A DNA stretch of 64,000 nucleotides from Actinomadura mexicana. Its GTDB lineage: Bacteria; Actinomycetota; Actinomycetes; Streptosporangiales; Streptosporangiaceae. A program made the position numbers and the translations under genes. Where the stretch lies: the NCBI RefSeq assembly GCF_900188105.1, contig NZ_FZNP01000002.1, positions 1-64,000 of the forward strand. Direction: 5' to 3'. Positions 24,323 to 33,294 of the stretch are shown piece by piece (within the stretch, counting starts at the first letter, position 1; every line of letters begins with the position of its first letter). Under the pieces are notes generated by a model that was not told the origin of the DNA, did no database searches, and worked only from the letters and a program-made list of their open reading frames with translations.

Positions 24323-25720
24323 ATGTCGCAAGCGGCGACCCCAGTGGCGGGACGGCACCCGCGCGAGGCCGCGCCCTCGCCCACCGCGTCCATCGGCGCC
24401 CTGCTCGTCCTGCTCACCGGCGTCTTCATCACCACGCTCGACTTCTTCATCGTGAACGTGGCGATCCCCGACATCCAGCACGATCTACGCGCCGGTGCGA
24501 CCGCGATCCAGTGGGTCGTCGCCGGGTTCGGGCTGGCGCTCGGCAGCGGGCTGATCACGGGCGGCCGCCTCGGCGACCTGGCCGGACGCCGCCGGATGTA
24601 CGCGCTCGGCCTCGCGGTGTTCACGATCGCCTCGCTCGCCTGCGGGCTCGCCCCGTCCCCCGGCACGCTGATCGCCGCAAGGGTGGTGCAGGGGATCGCG
24701 GCCGCGCTCCTGATGCCACAGGTTCTCGGGATCATCAACGGCGTGTTCACCGGGGAGGCGCGCGCCAGAGCGTTCACGGCCTACGGCCTCGCACTCGGCT
24801 TGGGCGGCGTGTTCGGGCAGCTCATCGGGGGTGCGCTGATCCAGGCGGATCTGTTCGGCACCGGATGGCGCAGCATCTTCCTGATCAACGTCCCGGTCGG
24901 GGTCGTCACGCTGGCACTGGTCCGCCGGACCGTCCCGTCCCAGCCGCGCACCACCGGAACCCGGCTGGACGTCACGGGAACAGTCCTGGTCACCCTCGGC
25001 CTCATCGCGCTCGTCCTGCCCCTGATCGAGGGGCGCCGCCTGGGCTGGCCCGCCTGGACGTGGACGTCGCTCGCCGCGTCGGCCGTGCTGCTCGCCGCGT
25101 TCGCCCTCTCCCAGCTTCGCGGCAGCGCACCGCTCGTCGCGCCCGCTCTCTTCCGCGAGCCCGCGTTCCGTGTCGGCAGCGGCCTGGCGCTCGTCTACAC
25201 CCTGGCGATGGCGTCCTTCTTCCTGTACCTCGCCCTGTACCTTCAGCAGGGACGCGGTCTCAGCGCCCTGGAGTCGGGCCTGCTCTTCGTCGCCCTGGGC
25301 GCGGGCTACTTCGCCGCGTCCACCCGCGCCACGGCCATCGCCGCCCGCCTGGGACGGCAGGTCCTCGCCCTGGGCGCCGCGGTGCAGGCGGCCGGGTGCG
25401 GCCTCCTGCTCACCGCGATCGGGCACGCCATCGGCTGGCTCGTCCCGGGCCTGGCCCTCGTCGGGGCGGGCATGGGGCTCGTCCTGGCGCCGCTGTCGGC
25501 GCTCGTCCTGTCCGGCGTGACCGACCGGCACGCCGCCTCGGCCGCAGGTGTCCTGTCCACCGCCCAGCAGGTCGGCAACGCCCTCGGCGTCGCGCTCGTC
25601 GGGATCGTCTTCTACGGAGCGCTGGGCGAGGTCGCGGACGCCTTCCGGGCGTCGCTCTTCCCGGTCATGGCCTTCTGCGGCGTCACCGCGGCCCTCGCCC
25701 AGTTCCTCCCCAGGCGTTAG
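24323..25720 (+). CDS. MFS multidrug exporter, DHA2 type
   Basis: This encodes 465 residues with about 14 hydrophobic segments. Motif LDFFIVNVAIPDIQHDL and the loop GGRLGDLAGRRRMYALG are typical of DHA2 exporters. ATG 24323 is preceded by gaggag. No regulator gene is adjacent. Its stop overlaps the convergent serine-protease-like gene by four bases. Confidence 0.9.
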   Translation: MSQAATPVAGRHPREAAPSPTASIGALLVLLTGVFITTLDFFIVNVAIPDIQHDLRAGATAIQWVVAGFGLALGSGLITGGRLGDLAGRRRMYALGLAVFTIASLACGLAPSPGTLIAARVVQGIAAALLMPQVLGIINGVFTGEARARAFTAYGLALGLGGVFGQLIGGALIQADLFGTGWRSIFLINVPVGVVTLALVRRTVPSQPRTTGTRLDVTGTVLVTLGLIALVLPLIEGRRLGWPAWTWTSLAASAVLLAAFALSQLRGSAPLVAPALFREPAFRVGSGLALVYTLAMASFFLYLALYLQQGRGLSALESGLLFVALGAGYFAASTRATAIAARLGRQVLALGAAVQAAGCGLLLTAIGHAIGWLVPGLALVGAGMGLVLAPLSALVLSGVTDRHAASAAGVLSTAQQVGNALGVALVGIVFYGALGEVADAFRASLFPVMAFCGVTAALAQFLPRR

Positions 25721-26394
25721 TACACGCTGACGCCGAAGACGCTGAGCACCGGGGAGATCGGCTGGAAGAAGGACGACCCGCCGCTGGCGCAGTCCCCGAT
25801 TCCGCCGATCCCCAGCCCGACCGCGGTGCCGCCCGAGAAGTACGGAGCCCCGGGACCGTCCCCGGGCTCCGTGCATACGGTCGTCCTCGCGAGCCCGGTG
25901 ATCGTCCCCTCGGGGTAGTTCACGGTCACGTTGACGGCCGTCACGCTGCCGCAGCGCACGCCCGTGGTGGGCCCGCTGCGGCAGACGCGCTGGCCGACGA
26001 CCGGCCGGCCCGCCGTCGTGATGTCCTGGGACCCCGGGTAGAGGTGGACGCTGCCGGGCCGCTCCACGGAAGGCTCCACGTACCGGACGAGCGCCACGGC
26101 GAGGTTCGTGACCGAGACGACCGTCCCGAGCTGGACGGTCAGCCCCGGATCGGCGTACAGCACCTTGCCGACCTGAGCGCAACCGCCCGCGGTGAGGAAG
26201 GAGTACGTGCCGTTCTGCCGCACGTTGAACCCCAGGGTGCAGCGCACTCCCCCGGCTCCGTAGACCGCCTGGCCCCCTTCCGCGCCCGGCGCCGCGACGG
26301 GACGGACGTCCCTCGGTGAAGCGGACGCTCCAGGGCTGACGGCGGCCAGGACGGCGACGATGCCCGCGACCAAGGTCGCGACGCGCAGTCTCAC
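25717..26394 (-). CDS. Secreted streptogrisin-like S1 protease homologue lacking the catalytic triad
   Basis: This encodes 225 residues from a GTG placed right after aggagg. A signal peptide ends near ASASPRD. The rest aligns throughout with mature streptogrisin/alpha-lytic proteases: RCTLGFNVR, FLTAG, ALVRY, GSVTAVNVTVNY, TTVCTEPGD, and the end FGVSVY. All six disulfide Cys are kept (52-72, 138-148, 174-202 by analogy). The triad is gone: the His of TAGHC is Gly71, the Asp is Ala99, and GDSGGP is GDGPGAP. It has no propeptide. It is therefore predicted to be inactive and may be a binding or decoy protein. Confidence 0.87.
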   Translation of the reverse strand: MRLRVATLVAGIVAVLAAVSPGASASPRDVRPVAAPGAEGGQAVYGAGGVRCTLGFNVRQNGTYSFLTAGGCAQVGKVLYADPGLTVQLGTVVSVTNLAVALVRYVEPSVERPGSVHLYPGSQDITTAGRPVVGQRVCRSGPTTGVRCGSVTAVNVTVNYPEGTITGLARTTVCTEPGDGPGAPYFSGGTAVGLGIGGIGDCASGGSSFFQPISPVLSVFGVSVY

Positions 26395-26813
26395 GGAATA
26401 CCTCCTGCGGAGAAATGGCGGCTTGCCGGAATGGTGCGGAAACTTGAGGGCCCCCGGCAAGGGGAGGAAGGTGCCAAGGTTGCCCGCGACCGTATAGCAA
26501 CATCACGACGGAGGCCGACGAGAGAGCCGGTCGGTGAGCCGGACGGGAGGTCGTGCCGGGCGGTCCCGGGTGCTCGTCCCCTGCGCGCTTTCGCGGCGCA
26601 TGAGGAGCCGGCTGTTTCGGGATGGAGAGGGCGAGGAAATGCGTGCGCCGAAAACCGCCGCCCCGCCCGCGCAATGCGGTACCCGGCCACCGCCCCGACG
26701 CCCTGGAGGCCCGCGAACGAGAACCGGCCTCCGTCCAGGGACGGAGGCCGGCGGCTGTCGGTAGAGGTACAGAGGACGCGCCCGCCTGCGCGGCGGCTCA
26801 CGTCCTCGTGCGA
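26395..26813. other. Intergenic stretch without a gene
   Basis: No convincing ORF or ribosome site is seen. It contains the promoter side of the protease-like gene and a terminator at 26724-26751. Confidence 0.5.
26724..26751 (-). terminator. Terminator of the helical-repeat gene
   Basis: Perfect 11-bp arms (ccggcctccgt and acggaggccgg) enclose ccaggg, about 60 bases past the stop of the leftward gene at 26814. Confidence 0.65.
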
Positions 26814-27410
26814 TCACTGGCCCTTGGGGCCCCTCAGGTGGTTGTACAGGTCGAGCCCGCGAAGCCCCCGGAGATGGGCGTCGAGGACCTCGTCGGGGTT
26901 CACCTGCTGCTCCTGCGCCTCCACGAGGCAGAGCAGGTCGGCCCCGCGGAGACCCTTGTCGTTCGCCTCCAGCAGCTTGGCGATGCCGAGGCCGCTTTCG
27001 ATCGCCCGCAGAGTGATGTCCGGGTGGATCTCCCGCTCGTGCAGGACGATGAGCTGGTCGGGCGTCGCGCCCTTGTTCAGCAGGTCGAGGTAGCCGGACC
27101 GGCCGATGCCCCAGGCGTAGGCCGAATCCGCGGCGACCTGCTTCTCGTGCGCCTCCATGATCTGCGCGGGGGCGGCGTTCGCCCTCAGCGCCCTGACGAA
27201 CACCGAGAGCAGGATGCCGGCGTCCACGGCGGCGTGGATGCTCTCGTCCGAAGCGTCCGCCTCCAACGCCTCGACGTAGTGGCCCAGGTCCATGCCCTTG
27301 GCCTCGGCGGCACGAAGGTCATCGGTGGTGGCGCCCTTCCGCCGAGCCCGCGCGAGGAGCCCGTCGCGACGTTCCCAGCCTCCTGAGAAGCGCCTGTACA
27401 CGTCTTCCAT
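26814..27410 (-). CDS. Alpha-helical repeat protein of unknown function
   Basis: This encodes 198 residues. It is soluble and made of about seven repeating helical units of 20-27 residues, each with a pattern like ATPDQLIVLHEREIHPDITL or NPDEVLDAHLRGLRGLDLYN. Gly between helices suggests a superhelix of the TPR/HEAT kind, but no standard family is recognised. ATG 27410 is the first start in the coding-like part. It could be a scaffold; no neighbour indicates a partner. Confidence 0.75.
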   Translation of the reverse strand: MEDVYRRFSGGWERRDGLLARARRKGATTDDLRAAEAKGMDLGHYVEALEADASDESIHAAVDAGILLSVFVRALRANAAPAQIMEAHEKQVAADSAYAWGIGRSGYLDLLNKGATPDQLIVLHEREIHPDITLRAIESGLGIAKLLEANDKGLRGADLLCLVEAQEQQVNPDEVLDAHLRGLRGLDLYNHLRGPKGQ

Positions 27411-27667
27411 CGGAAGTCCTTCCGGAGTTTTGGTTTGTAGGTGCGACTCTGACCGTCCGCCGCTTCCGGACATCGTCAGATCCAGCGTCCCGGGGACCGG
27501 CGAAGAGGAGACGGAGCCCGGCCGGCGGCCCGGGCTCCCGCGCGCGAGGTCATCGCCGCCTTTCGGCCCCTGCCGCCGTGACCTGCTGGCCACAATCGGC
27601 TGCCCTGCAACGGCTGACGTGCCGTCGGCGCCAGGGAGATAATCCTGGCGTCTCCCTTGGAGGCCCC

Positions 27668-27913
27668 ATGGACACTCGTCGCCACCGCGGCCCGGCGATC
27701 GGGATCTTCCTCGTGCTCGTGGTCACGGTCGCGACGCGACCGTCCGACCATCGAGGATCCTACGGCGATCCGACTCCGAGCTCGTACGTGTACATCTGCC
27801 AGAACCCCCACTGTGGCAAGCGGCGGCGGTTCAGGTCCAAGCCGAGAATGCCGGGCGGGCCGCGGTGCAAGGAGTGCAACGGCAAGATGAAGCGCAAGGA
27901 TGACGACTCGTGA
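27668..27913 (+). CDS. Small membrane-anchored zinc-ribbon-like protein
   Basis: This encodes 81 residues; the ATG follows ggagg. A hydrophobic segment at about 9-24 is followed by a Cys-rich part CQNPHC...CKEC with basic residues between, which fits a four-Cys zinc ribbon. The basic end KMKRKDDD overlaps the start of the next gene by 14 bases, so they form an operon. Function is unknown. Confidence 0.7.
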   Translation: MDTRRHRGPAIGIFLVLVVTVATRPSDHRGSYGDPTPSSYVYICQNPHCGKRRRFRSKPRMPGGPRCKECNGKMKRKDDDS

Positions 27914-28946
27914 CCGGAGAGACGAGGTCGTGGCCGCTCTGACTGACATCGCCAAATCCGGGGCCGACGCGCTGGGAGGCGCGCGATTCACTCTCGTCAA
28001 CGTTCTGCCCGGGACGCTACTCGCAAGCTTCGTGGCCGTGCTGTATCGCTCACACGCCTTCGACTTCGACAGAAGAATCAACCTTCACGACGTCCTCCCC
28101 AGTAAGAACGACACCGCTGCGGTGACCATCGTCTTCGTCTTCGCGCTGTTCCTGATCGGCATCCTCCTGCGTCCATTCCAGGTCGCGCTGGTGCAGATGC
28201 TGGAGGGATACGTGAACCCGCGGCCCCTGCAGTACCTGTACGCGCTGGGAGTCGAGCGGCATCGACGGGCCAGGCACACGGCCTCGATCCAGCAGGACCA
28301 CCTGGACGAGGAGGAGGCGGAGCCACCGCGGACCTTGCGAGCCGCCGCTGTGGGCGCACGGCGGGAGCAGCGGAGGCGACGGCTCAGCGCTCGCGCCGAC
28401 AGGGTCCTCGACCGGTATCCCGAAGCTGATGACCTTCTGATGCCGACCCTCCTGGGTAACGTGCTCCGCCAGGGGGAGGAGGCTGCCGGGCGGCCTTACG
28501 GCCTCGACGCCATGGCCGCCTATCCGAGGATGTACCCGTCAGTCTCCGCGCTCCTACGCGCAGACATCGGTCGCCAACTCGATCTGATCGCCGCCACCGC
28601 GACGCTCTGCGTGGCTTTCGCCTCGGCCACAGCGGTCTCCCTGCCGCTGCTACTGCGGCCTGACCTGTGGCGGCTCGTACCCTTGGTGACCTTGATGTTG
28701 GCAGTGGTCTCCTACCGCGGAGCCGTCCGCGCGTCGGCCGAGCACGCCGTCCTGCTGGCCACCGCGTTCGACCTCCATCGCTTCGACATTCCGAAGGCCC
28801 TGCACCTGGCGCTTCCCGAGACCCCCGAGGGCGAATTGAGGCTGAACAGGAGCCTCACCGCCTTCCTCAAGGAGCGTCAGTCGCTCGCCGAATCCGGATT
28901 GGGGCAGGAATTCTTCGTCCACCCCGGCGACCCGCCGGCCGGCTGA
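27900..28946 (+). CDS. Membrane protein of unknown function
   Basis: This encodes 348 residues. Hydrophobic segments lie near 34-50, 70-92, 228-250 and 255-275; the large cytoplasmic-looking section between (about 115-220) is rich in Arg and Glu. No domain is recognised. It is translationally coupled to the zinc-ribbon-like gene and convergent with the LiaF-like gene two bases away. Confidence 0.75.
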   Translation: MTTRDRRDEVVAALTDIAKSGADALGGARFTLVNVLPGTLLASFVAVLYRSHAFDFDRRINLHDVLPSKNDTAAVTIVFVFALFLIGILLRPFQVALVQMLEGYVNPRPLQYLYALGVERHRRARHTASIQQDHLDEEEAEPPRTLRAAAVGARREQRRRRLSARADRVLDRYPEADDLLMPTLLGNVLRQGEEAAGRPYGLDAMAAYPRMYPSVSALLRADIGRQLDLIAATATLCVAFASATAVSLPLLLRPDLWRLVPLVTLMLAVVSYRGAVRASAEHAVLLATAFDLHRFDIPKALHLALPETPEGELRLNRSLTAFLKERQSLAESGLGQEFFVHPGDPPAG

Positions 28947-28948
28947 CG

Positions 28949-29686
28949 TCATTCGCGGGACGTCCGGCGAAGGACGACCGATCCGCCGATGCCGGAGATG
29001 TTCAGTACCACGCCGCCGCGCCCGCCGTGCCAATCTGGCCCGTCCGCATCGGAAGCCGGTGGAGGACTGTAGACATAGGGCGGATCGAGCTTCCCGTCCA
29101 GCCGGATCCGCCGGGCGGTCTCAAGCCTTCCGCGTACGACGGCCCAGCCTTCTGGGATGAGGATCTGAACGTAGCCGTACAGCAAGGCCAGATCGATCTC
29201 CATCTCCTGTTGGCGAGGCAACCGGGCCTCGCTCAGATCGATGACCACATCCCCGGCCAAGGCGCGAACGACCAGCTTCCGTGGTGCCTGGGCAAAGCGA
29301 GATACGCGTGGCATGACGATGGCCATGCAGCGCCTTACCCCTGTATCGATGTCCAGGTCGCGCCGCCCGCTGCTCATGGCCACCGCCACTCCTCCCACAA
29401 CGAGCACTGCGGACGCGAACGGTCGCATCGTTTCCGAGGCGAACCAGTCCCGGGCCACGGCCAGCCACGTCAGGCCGGCCACGACCAGGAACGCAGGTCC
29501 CGCCACCGTCTGTTCTCGCGGCAAGACCGACTTCAGCAGAATTATCGCTCCGGCCGCCAACAGCAGGTAGGGGGCGGTCTGCGCAAAGACCTCGACCCCT
29601 CTCCGGAGCGCATCTGACCCCCCAGCGGCCAGAGCGGCCCCCGTCGCCACAGCGACCAAGCCCAGCAGAACACGCGTCCGGGTCAC
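28949..29686 (-). CDS. Membrane protein with LiaF-like C-terminal domain
   Basis: This encodes about 245 residues. GTG 29686 is chosen because gggag precedes it; longer versions to 29848 lack a ribosome site. Four membrane helices (to about residue 105) are followed by a beta-rich domain (LVVRALAGDVVIDLSEARL, YGYVQILIPEGWAVVRG) resembling the LiaF C-terminal domain of cell-envelope stress proteins. A role in envelope stress is possible. No kinase or regulator gene is next to it. Confidence 0.7.
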   Translation of the reverse strand: MTRTRVLLGLVAVATGAALAAGGSDALRRGVEVFAQTAPYLLLAAGAIILLKSVLPREQTVAGPAFLVVAGLTWLAVARDWFASETMRPFASAVLVVGGVAVAMSSGRRDLDIDTGVRRCMAIVMPRVSRFAQAPRKLVVRALAGDVVIDLSEARLPRQQEMEIDLALLYGYVQILIPEGWAVVRGRLETARRIRLDGKLDPPYVYSPPPASDADGPDWHGGRGGVVLNISGIGGSVVLRRTSRE

Positions 29687-29814
29687 GCGCCGCTCCCGTC
29701 GGATCGAGGAGTCATCGGACCGTGATCTTAGGAAGACCGGATGCTCTGCGGTCCCGACTCCACGCATCACGCCAGGTTCGATGTTCAGGCCGACATCAGC
29801 CCGCACCCTCGGCC

Positions 29815-29835
29815 CTCGAAACCACAGGTTTCGAG
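29815..29835 (-). terminator. Hairpin downstream of ricT
   Basis: Perfect 9-bp arms (ctcgaaacc and ggtttcgag) surround aca, about 70 bases past the ricT stop. There is no T tract. Confidence 0.4.
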
Positions 29836-29902
29836 TGAACCGCCTCATCGGCCCTGCAAACGGCGGAGCGCTCCTGCTGGAAGAGGGGCCGCCCCGCGAC
29901 TC

Positions 29903-30739
29903 CTAGCCGGGCTCGCTGTCGTCTGAGGGGTTGTAGTGGGCGTCGTGTTGCTGGCGGGGGGAGCAGACGGAGGCTGAGGGGCAGGAGCAGCGGCCGCCGC
30001 TGTTCAGGCGGACTGTGACCTTGTCGGACGGGACGTTGCGGCCCACGACCTGGCCTGGGCCGTTCGGGGTGTCCACGCGCGATCCCAGGGCCGGCATGGT
30101 GTCGTGCGCCTTGACGTACAACGGGTGCTCGTACTTGAGGCAGCACATCAAGCGGCCGCAGGCGCCGGCTATGCGGAGGGGGTTGACCGGGAGGTCCTGT
30201 TCCTTCGCCATCCGGACGGACACGGGTTCGAAGTCCTTGAGGAAGGTGGCGCAGCACAGGTCGCGGCCGCAGGGGCCGATGCCGCCCTGGAGGCGGGCCT
30301 CGTCGCGAGGGCCGACCTGGCGCAGTTCGACGCGGGCCTTGATGCCGCGGGCCAGGTCGCGGACGAGGGCGCGGAAGTCGACGCGGTGCGGGGCGGTGAA
30401 GTAGATCTTGAAGATGTTGTCGGCGTCGAGGTAGTCGACGCCGATGACCTTCATCGGGAGGTCGTGCTTGCGGATGAGGCGCTTGGCGATGAGGCGGCCC
30501 TCGGCGCGGCGGCGGCGGTTGGCCTCGTCGCGGGCGAGGTGCTCGTCGGTGGCGGGGCCGGCGCACTCGGGGAGGCCGTCGACGTCCTCGGAGACCCACT
30601 GCGGGGCCCACACGCATTCGGCGACCTCGGGGCCGGAGTCGGTGGGGACGAGGACCTTGTCGCCGACCTTGGGGCTGTGCGCGCCCGGATCAAGGTAGAA
30701 CAGGCGGCCGTAACGGGTGAAGCTGACGGCCATCATCAT
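29903..30739 (-). CDS. ricT: PSP1-domain protein RicT
   Basis: This encodes about 278 residues. The N-terminal barrel region (FYLDPGAHSPKVGDKVLVPT) and PSP1 domain (VIGVDYLDADNIFKIYFTAPHRVDF) are clear. Conserved Cys clusters CGRDLCCATF and CGRLMCCLKYE, which hold Fe-S clusters in the Bacillus Ric complex, are all present. In Bacillus it acts in RNA turnover and regulation; in actinobacteria its role is less clear. Several ATG codons lie within 30733-30739. Confidence 0.9.
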   Translation of the reverse strand: MMMAVSFTRYGRLFYLDPGAHSPKVGDKVLVPTDSGPEVAECVWAPQWVSEDVDGLPECAGPATDEHLARDEANRRRRAEGRLIAKRLIRKHDLPMKVIGVDYLDADNIFKIYFTAPHRVDFRALVRDLARGIKARVELRQVGPRDEARLQGGIGPCGRDLCCATFLKDFEPVSVRMAKEQDLPVNPLRIAGACGRLMCCLKYEHPLYVKAHDTMPALGSRVDTPNGPGQVVGRNVPSDKVTVRLNSGGRCSCPSASVCSPRQQHDAHYNPSDDSEPG

Positions 30740-30787
30740 GCCCACGTTCGCTCCGTTCGCCCGGTTTTGTGCGACCCACTCTAGGTC

Positions 30788-31771
30788 TCACCAGGCGGCG
30801 TCGGCGAGATCCTCTGCCGGGACGGTCGGGACGCCCTGCGCGTACAGGTCGCCCGCGGTCGCGATGACGCCGTGGCCGGTGTGGGCTATGTCGAGGCCCG
30901 TGGGGTCGCCCTTCACCTTCTGGGTCCACAGGGTCTTGGCGGGGCTCCCCTGCAGCGTGAAGGTCTGGAGGGTCAGTTCGGAGTTCTTCGCTATGGCCGC
31001 GATAAGGGAGGTGCCGTCCCGGCTCATGACGGCGTTGGAGCTGCCCTTGGGGAGGGGCATGACGGCCTTGCTCGTCTTGAGGTCGCCCCCAGCGCCGTTG
31101 GTGTCGAGTGTGCGGACCTGGTGCCTCGCCGAGCCGACCGGGCTCCAGACGAAGGACAGCGTGGTGCCGGACCAGGAGAGGCTTCCGACGCGGGCGCGCA
31201 GCTTGGTCGTCCACACCTTGTGGACACCGGTCTCCGGCGTGACGACGTCCACGCGGGCGCTCGCGCCCTTGTAGGTGACGTAGGCGAGTCGTGCGCCGTC
31301 CGGGGTCGCGGCGAGGTCCGACCAAACGGTGGAGGCGCCGGGGACGGTGGCCTTCGGGATGGGCTTGAGGTCCTTGGGACGCCCGTCGTCCAAGCGGAGG
31401 CGCTCGAAGGTGACGTCACGGGCGCCGGGGGTGGCGACGATGTACGAGCCGTCCTTCAGCGCGGCGACGCGGTGGAAACGGCGGCCCTGCGGGGCGGCGA
31501 TGGGCAGCCCCACGTTCGTCCCGGTGCGCACGTCCCGGACGAGGAGGGAGGCGCCCTTCTCGGTGACGCCGACGACGAACGGCGGTTCGGTCTTCTCGGC
31601 CTTGGCGGCGGGCTTGGCCTCGTGCTCCTTGTCCGCGGCACGCTGGTGGCGGTGCACCATGTCAACGCCCCCTCCGATGAGCAGCGCGGCGGTCGCGGCC
31701 ACGCCGAGAGGGACGAGACCCTTCCACGAGCCAAGCCGGGTACCCGGGTCCTCGCGCCTGCCGTCGTCCAT
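30788..31771 (-). CDS. Membrane-anchored protein with beta-propeller-like repeats
   Basis: This encodes 327 residues. A single membrane helix at about 18-36 is followed by a charged linker and an extracellular part made of strand repeats (WSDLAATPDGARLAYVTYKG, GSLSWSGTTLSFVWSP, NAVMSRDGTSLIAAI) like a WD40/TolB propeller. No enzyme motif is seen. Confidence 0.75.
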   Translation of the reverse strand: MDDGRREDPGTRLGSWKGLVPLGVAATAALLIGGGVDMVHRHQRAADKEHEAKPAAKAEKTEPPFVVGVTEKGASLLVRDVRTGTNVGLPIAAPQGRRFHRVAALKDGSYIVATPGARDVTFERLRLDDGRPKDLKPIPKATVPGASTVWSDLAATPDGARLAYVTYKGASARVDVVTPETGVHKVWTTKLRARVGSLSWSGTTLSFVWSPVGSARHQVRTLDTNGAGGDLKTSKAVMPLPKGSSNAVMSRDGTSLIAAIAKNSELTLQTFTLQGSPAKTLWTQKVKGDPTGLDIAHTGHGVIATAGDLYAQGVPTVPAEDLADAAW

Positions 31772-31874
31772 GGGGTTGCCTACCTAACCTTCCTGCCGGA
31801 TCGCCCGTCGTTTCTACCGCATCTGGATCGCGACAAAAACCCATGAACGCGGAGTTACCAAGTCGTGAGCCGCC

Positions 31875-32711
31875 TCAGCCGAGGGAAGCGCGGGCCGCCT
31901 CGACCAGGGACGCCCGGTACGACCCGCCGAACAGCGCCACGTGGACGAGCAGCGGGTGCAACTGGTGCAACGGGACGCGGGAACGCCATCCGTCCGCCAG
32001 GGGCGCGGCCTCATCGTAGGCGCCGAACACGGCGTCGAGGTGCGGCGCCCCGAACAGCGCCATCATGGCGAGGTCGGTCTCGCGGTGCCCGCCGTGCGCG
32101 GCCGGGTCGATGAGCAGCGCCCGCTCGCCCGTCCACAGGACGTTTCCCGACCACAGGTCGCCGTGGATGCGGGACGGCGGCTCCGGCGGTCCGGCGAGCG
32201 TCTCGATGTCCGCCATGACGCGCTCCACCAGGCGGACGTCGCCGGACGACAGATGCCTGGCCCCGAGGCGAAGAAACGGTTCGAGGCGGCGTTCGGCATA
32301 CCAGGCGGGCCAGGAGCGATCGTCCGGAGTGTTGTCCAAGGGGAGGTCGGCGATGAAGCCGTCCCAGGGCGCGCCGTAGACGTCGGGGCGGTTCCCGGTG
32401 TGCAGGGCGGCCAGTTCCCGTCCGAGACGTTCGGCCGCCTCGCGGGACGGTGGAGCCGAGTGCAGCCACGGCAGGACGAGCATGTGCTCGTCCGCCGCGA
32501 CCACCTCGGGGACGGGCGTCCCGGGGCCCGCCTCCCCCAGCCAGCGCAGCCCGGCCGCCTCCGCCGCGAACACGCCGGCCGGGTCCTGCGCCGCCTTCAC
32601 GAACACCTCGCGGCCGTCGGCCAGGGAAGCCCTGTGCAACGTCCAGGAATGGCTGGAACCGAGGTCGTGCACCTTCTCGACCCCGGTTCCGAGCAGCGTC
32701 TCCAGCCGCAC
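31875..32711 (-). CDS. Fructosamine kinase-family protein
   Basis: This encodes about 278 residues from GTG 32711; a TTG at 32729 overlapping the previous gene is the alternative. The kinase-like fold shows the ATP-binding Lys in VFVKAA, HTG, and the catalytic loop HGDLWSGNVLW followed by IDPAAHGGHRETDLAM, which are the hallmark motifs of fructosamine/ketosamine 3-kinases. Such enzymes phosphorylate glycated amines for repair. It is transcribed with the phosphatase gene, a few bases apart or overlapping. Confidence 0.9.
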   Translation of the reverse strand: MRLETLLGTGVEKVHDLGSSHSWTLHRASLADGREVFVKAAQDPAGVFAAEAAGLRWLGEAGPGTPVPEVVAADEHMLVLPWLHSAPPSREAAERLGRELAALHTGNRPDVYGAPWDGFIADLPLDNTPDDRSWPAWYAERRLEPFLRLGARHLSSGDVRLVERVMADIETLAGPPEPPSRIHGDLWSGNVLWTGERALLIDPAAHGGHRETDLAMMALFGAPHLDAVFGAYDEAAPLADGWRSRVPLHQLHPLLVHVALFGGSYRASLVEAARASLG

Positions 32712-32715
32712 GCGC

Positions 32716-33195
32716 TCAGGCGTCCTCAAGCGCCGAGCGGATCTCCTTCAGCAGGGCGGGCATCGCCGCCTCCACCTGCTCCAGGACGAGGTCGAAGTCG
32801 GCGCGGCCGCCGTAGTAGGGGTCGGGGACGTCGAGATCGCCGTCCGCGTCCGGGTCGAACTCGCGCAGCAGGCGGATGTTCCCGCGCGCCTGCCGGTTCG
32901 GTGCCATCGAGCGCAGCGCCTGCCGGTGGCTCGCGTCCAGCGCGATGATCATGTCGTACCGGTCGAACCAGCCGGCGTCGAACTGCCGCGCGATGTGCGC
33001 CGACCGGTAGCCGGCGCGCTCCAGTGCCGCGGCGGTCCGCTCGTCGGCCGCGTCGCCGACATGCCAGCCGCCGGTGCCCGAACTGTCCACCTCGACGTCC
33101 AGGCCCTCCTTCTCGGCGTGGTGGCGCAGGACCCATTCGGCCATCGGGGAGCGGCAGATGTTGCCCGTGCAGACGAAGGTGACTCGGTACGGCAT
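32716..33195 (-). CDS. Low-molecular-weight protein-tyrosine phosphatase
   Basis: This encodes 159 residues. ATG 33195 follows a G-rich ribosome site. The P-loop is VCTGNICRS (Cys9 to Arg15) and the general-acid loop is DVPDPYYGG. This matches PtpA/YwlE-like phosphatases acting on phosphotyrosine or phosphoarginine. The pairing with a fructosamine kinase gene is also seen in other actinobacteria, where the phosphatase-like partner has been linked to the same repair pathway. Confidence 0.93.
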   Translation of the reverse strand: MPYRVTFVCTGNICRSPMAEWVLRHHAEKEGLDVEVDSSGTGGWHVGDAADERTAAALERAGYRSAHIARQFDAGWFDRYDMIIALDASHRQALRSMAPNRQARGNIRLLREFDPDADGDLDVPDPYYGGRADFDLVLEQVEAAMPALLKEIRSALEDA

Positions 33196-33242
33196 CCCCC
33201 CATCATGCACGAGGGGTCCGCGGCCGTAGGACGCGGAAAGAA

Positions 33243-33272
33243 CGCGACCCCCGGCCGGAGCCGGGGGTCGCG
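33243..33272 (-). terminator. Terminator of the subtilisin gene
   Basis: A perfect 13-bp stem (cgcgacccccggc and its complement) closes on cgga, 23 bases beyond the stop at 33295. Confidence 0.8.
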
Positions 33273-33294
33273 TCCTGGGGTGGTCCAGGCCGGG

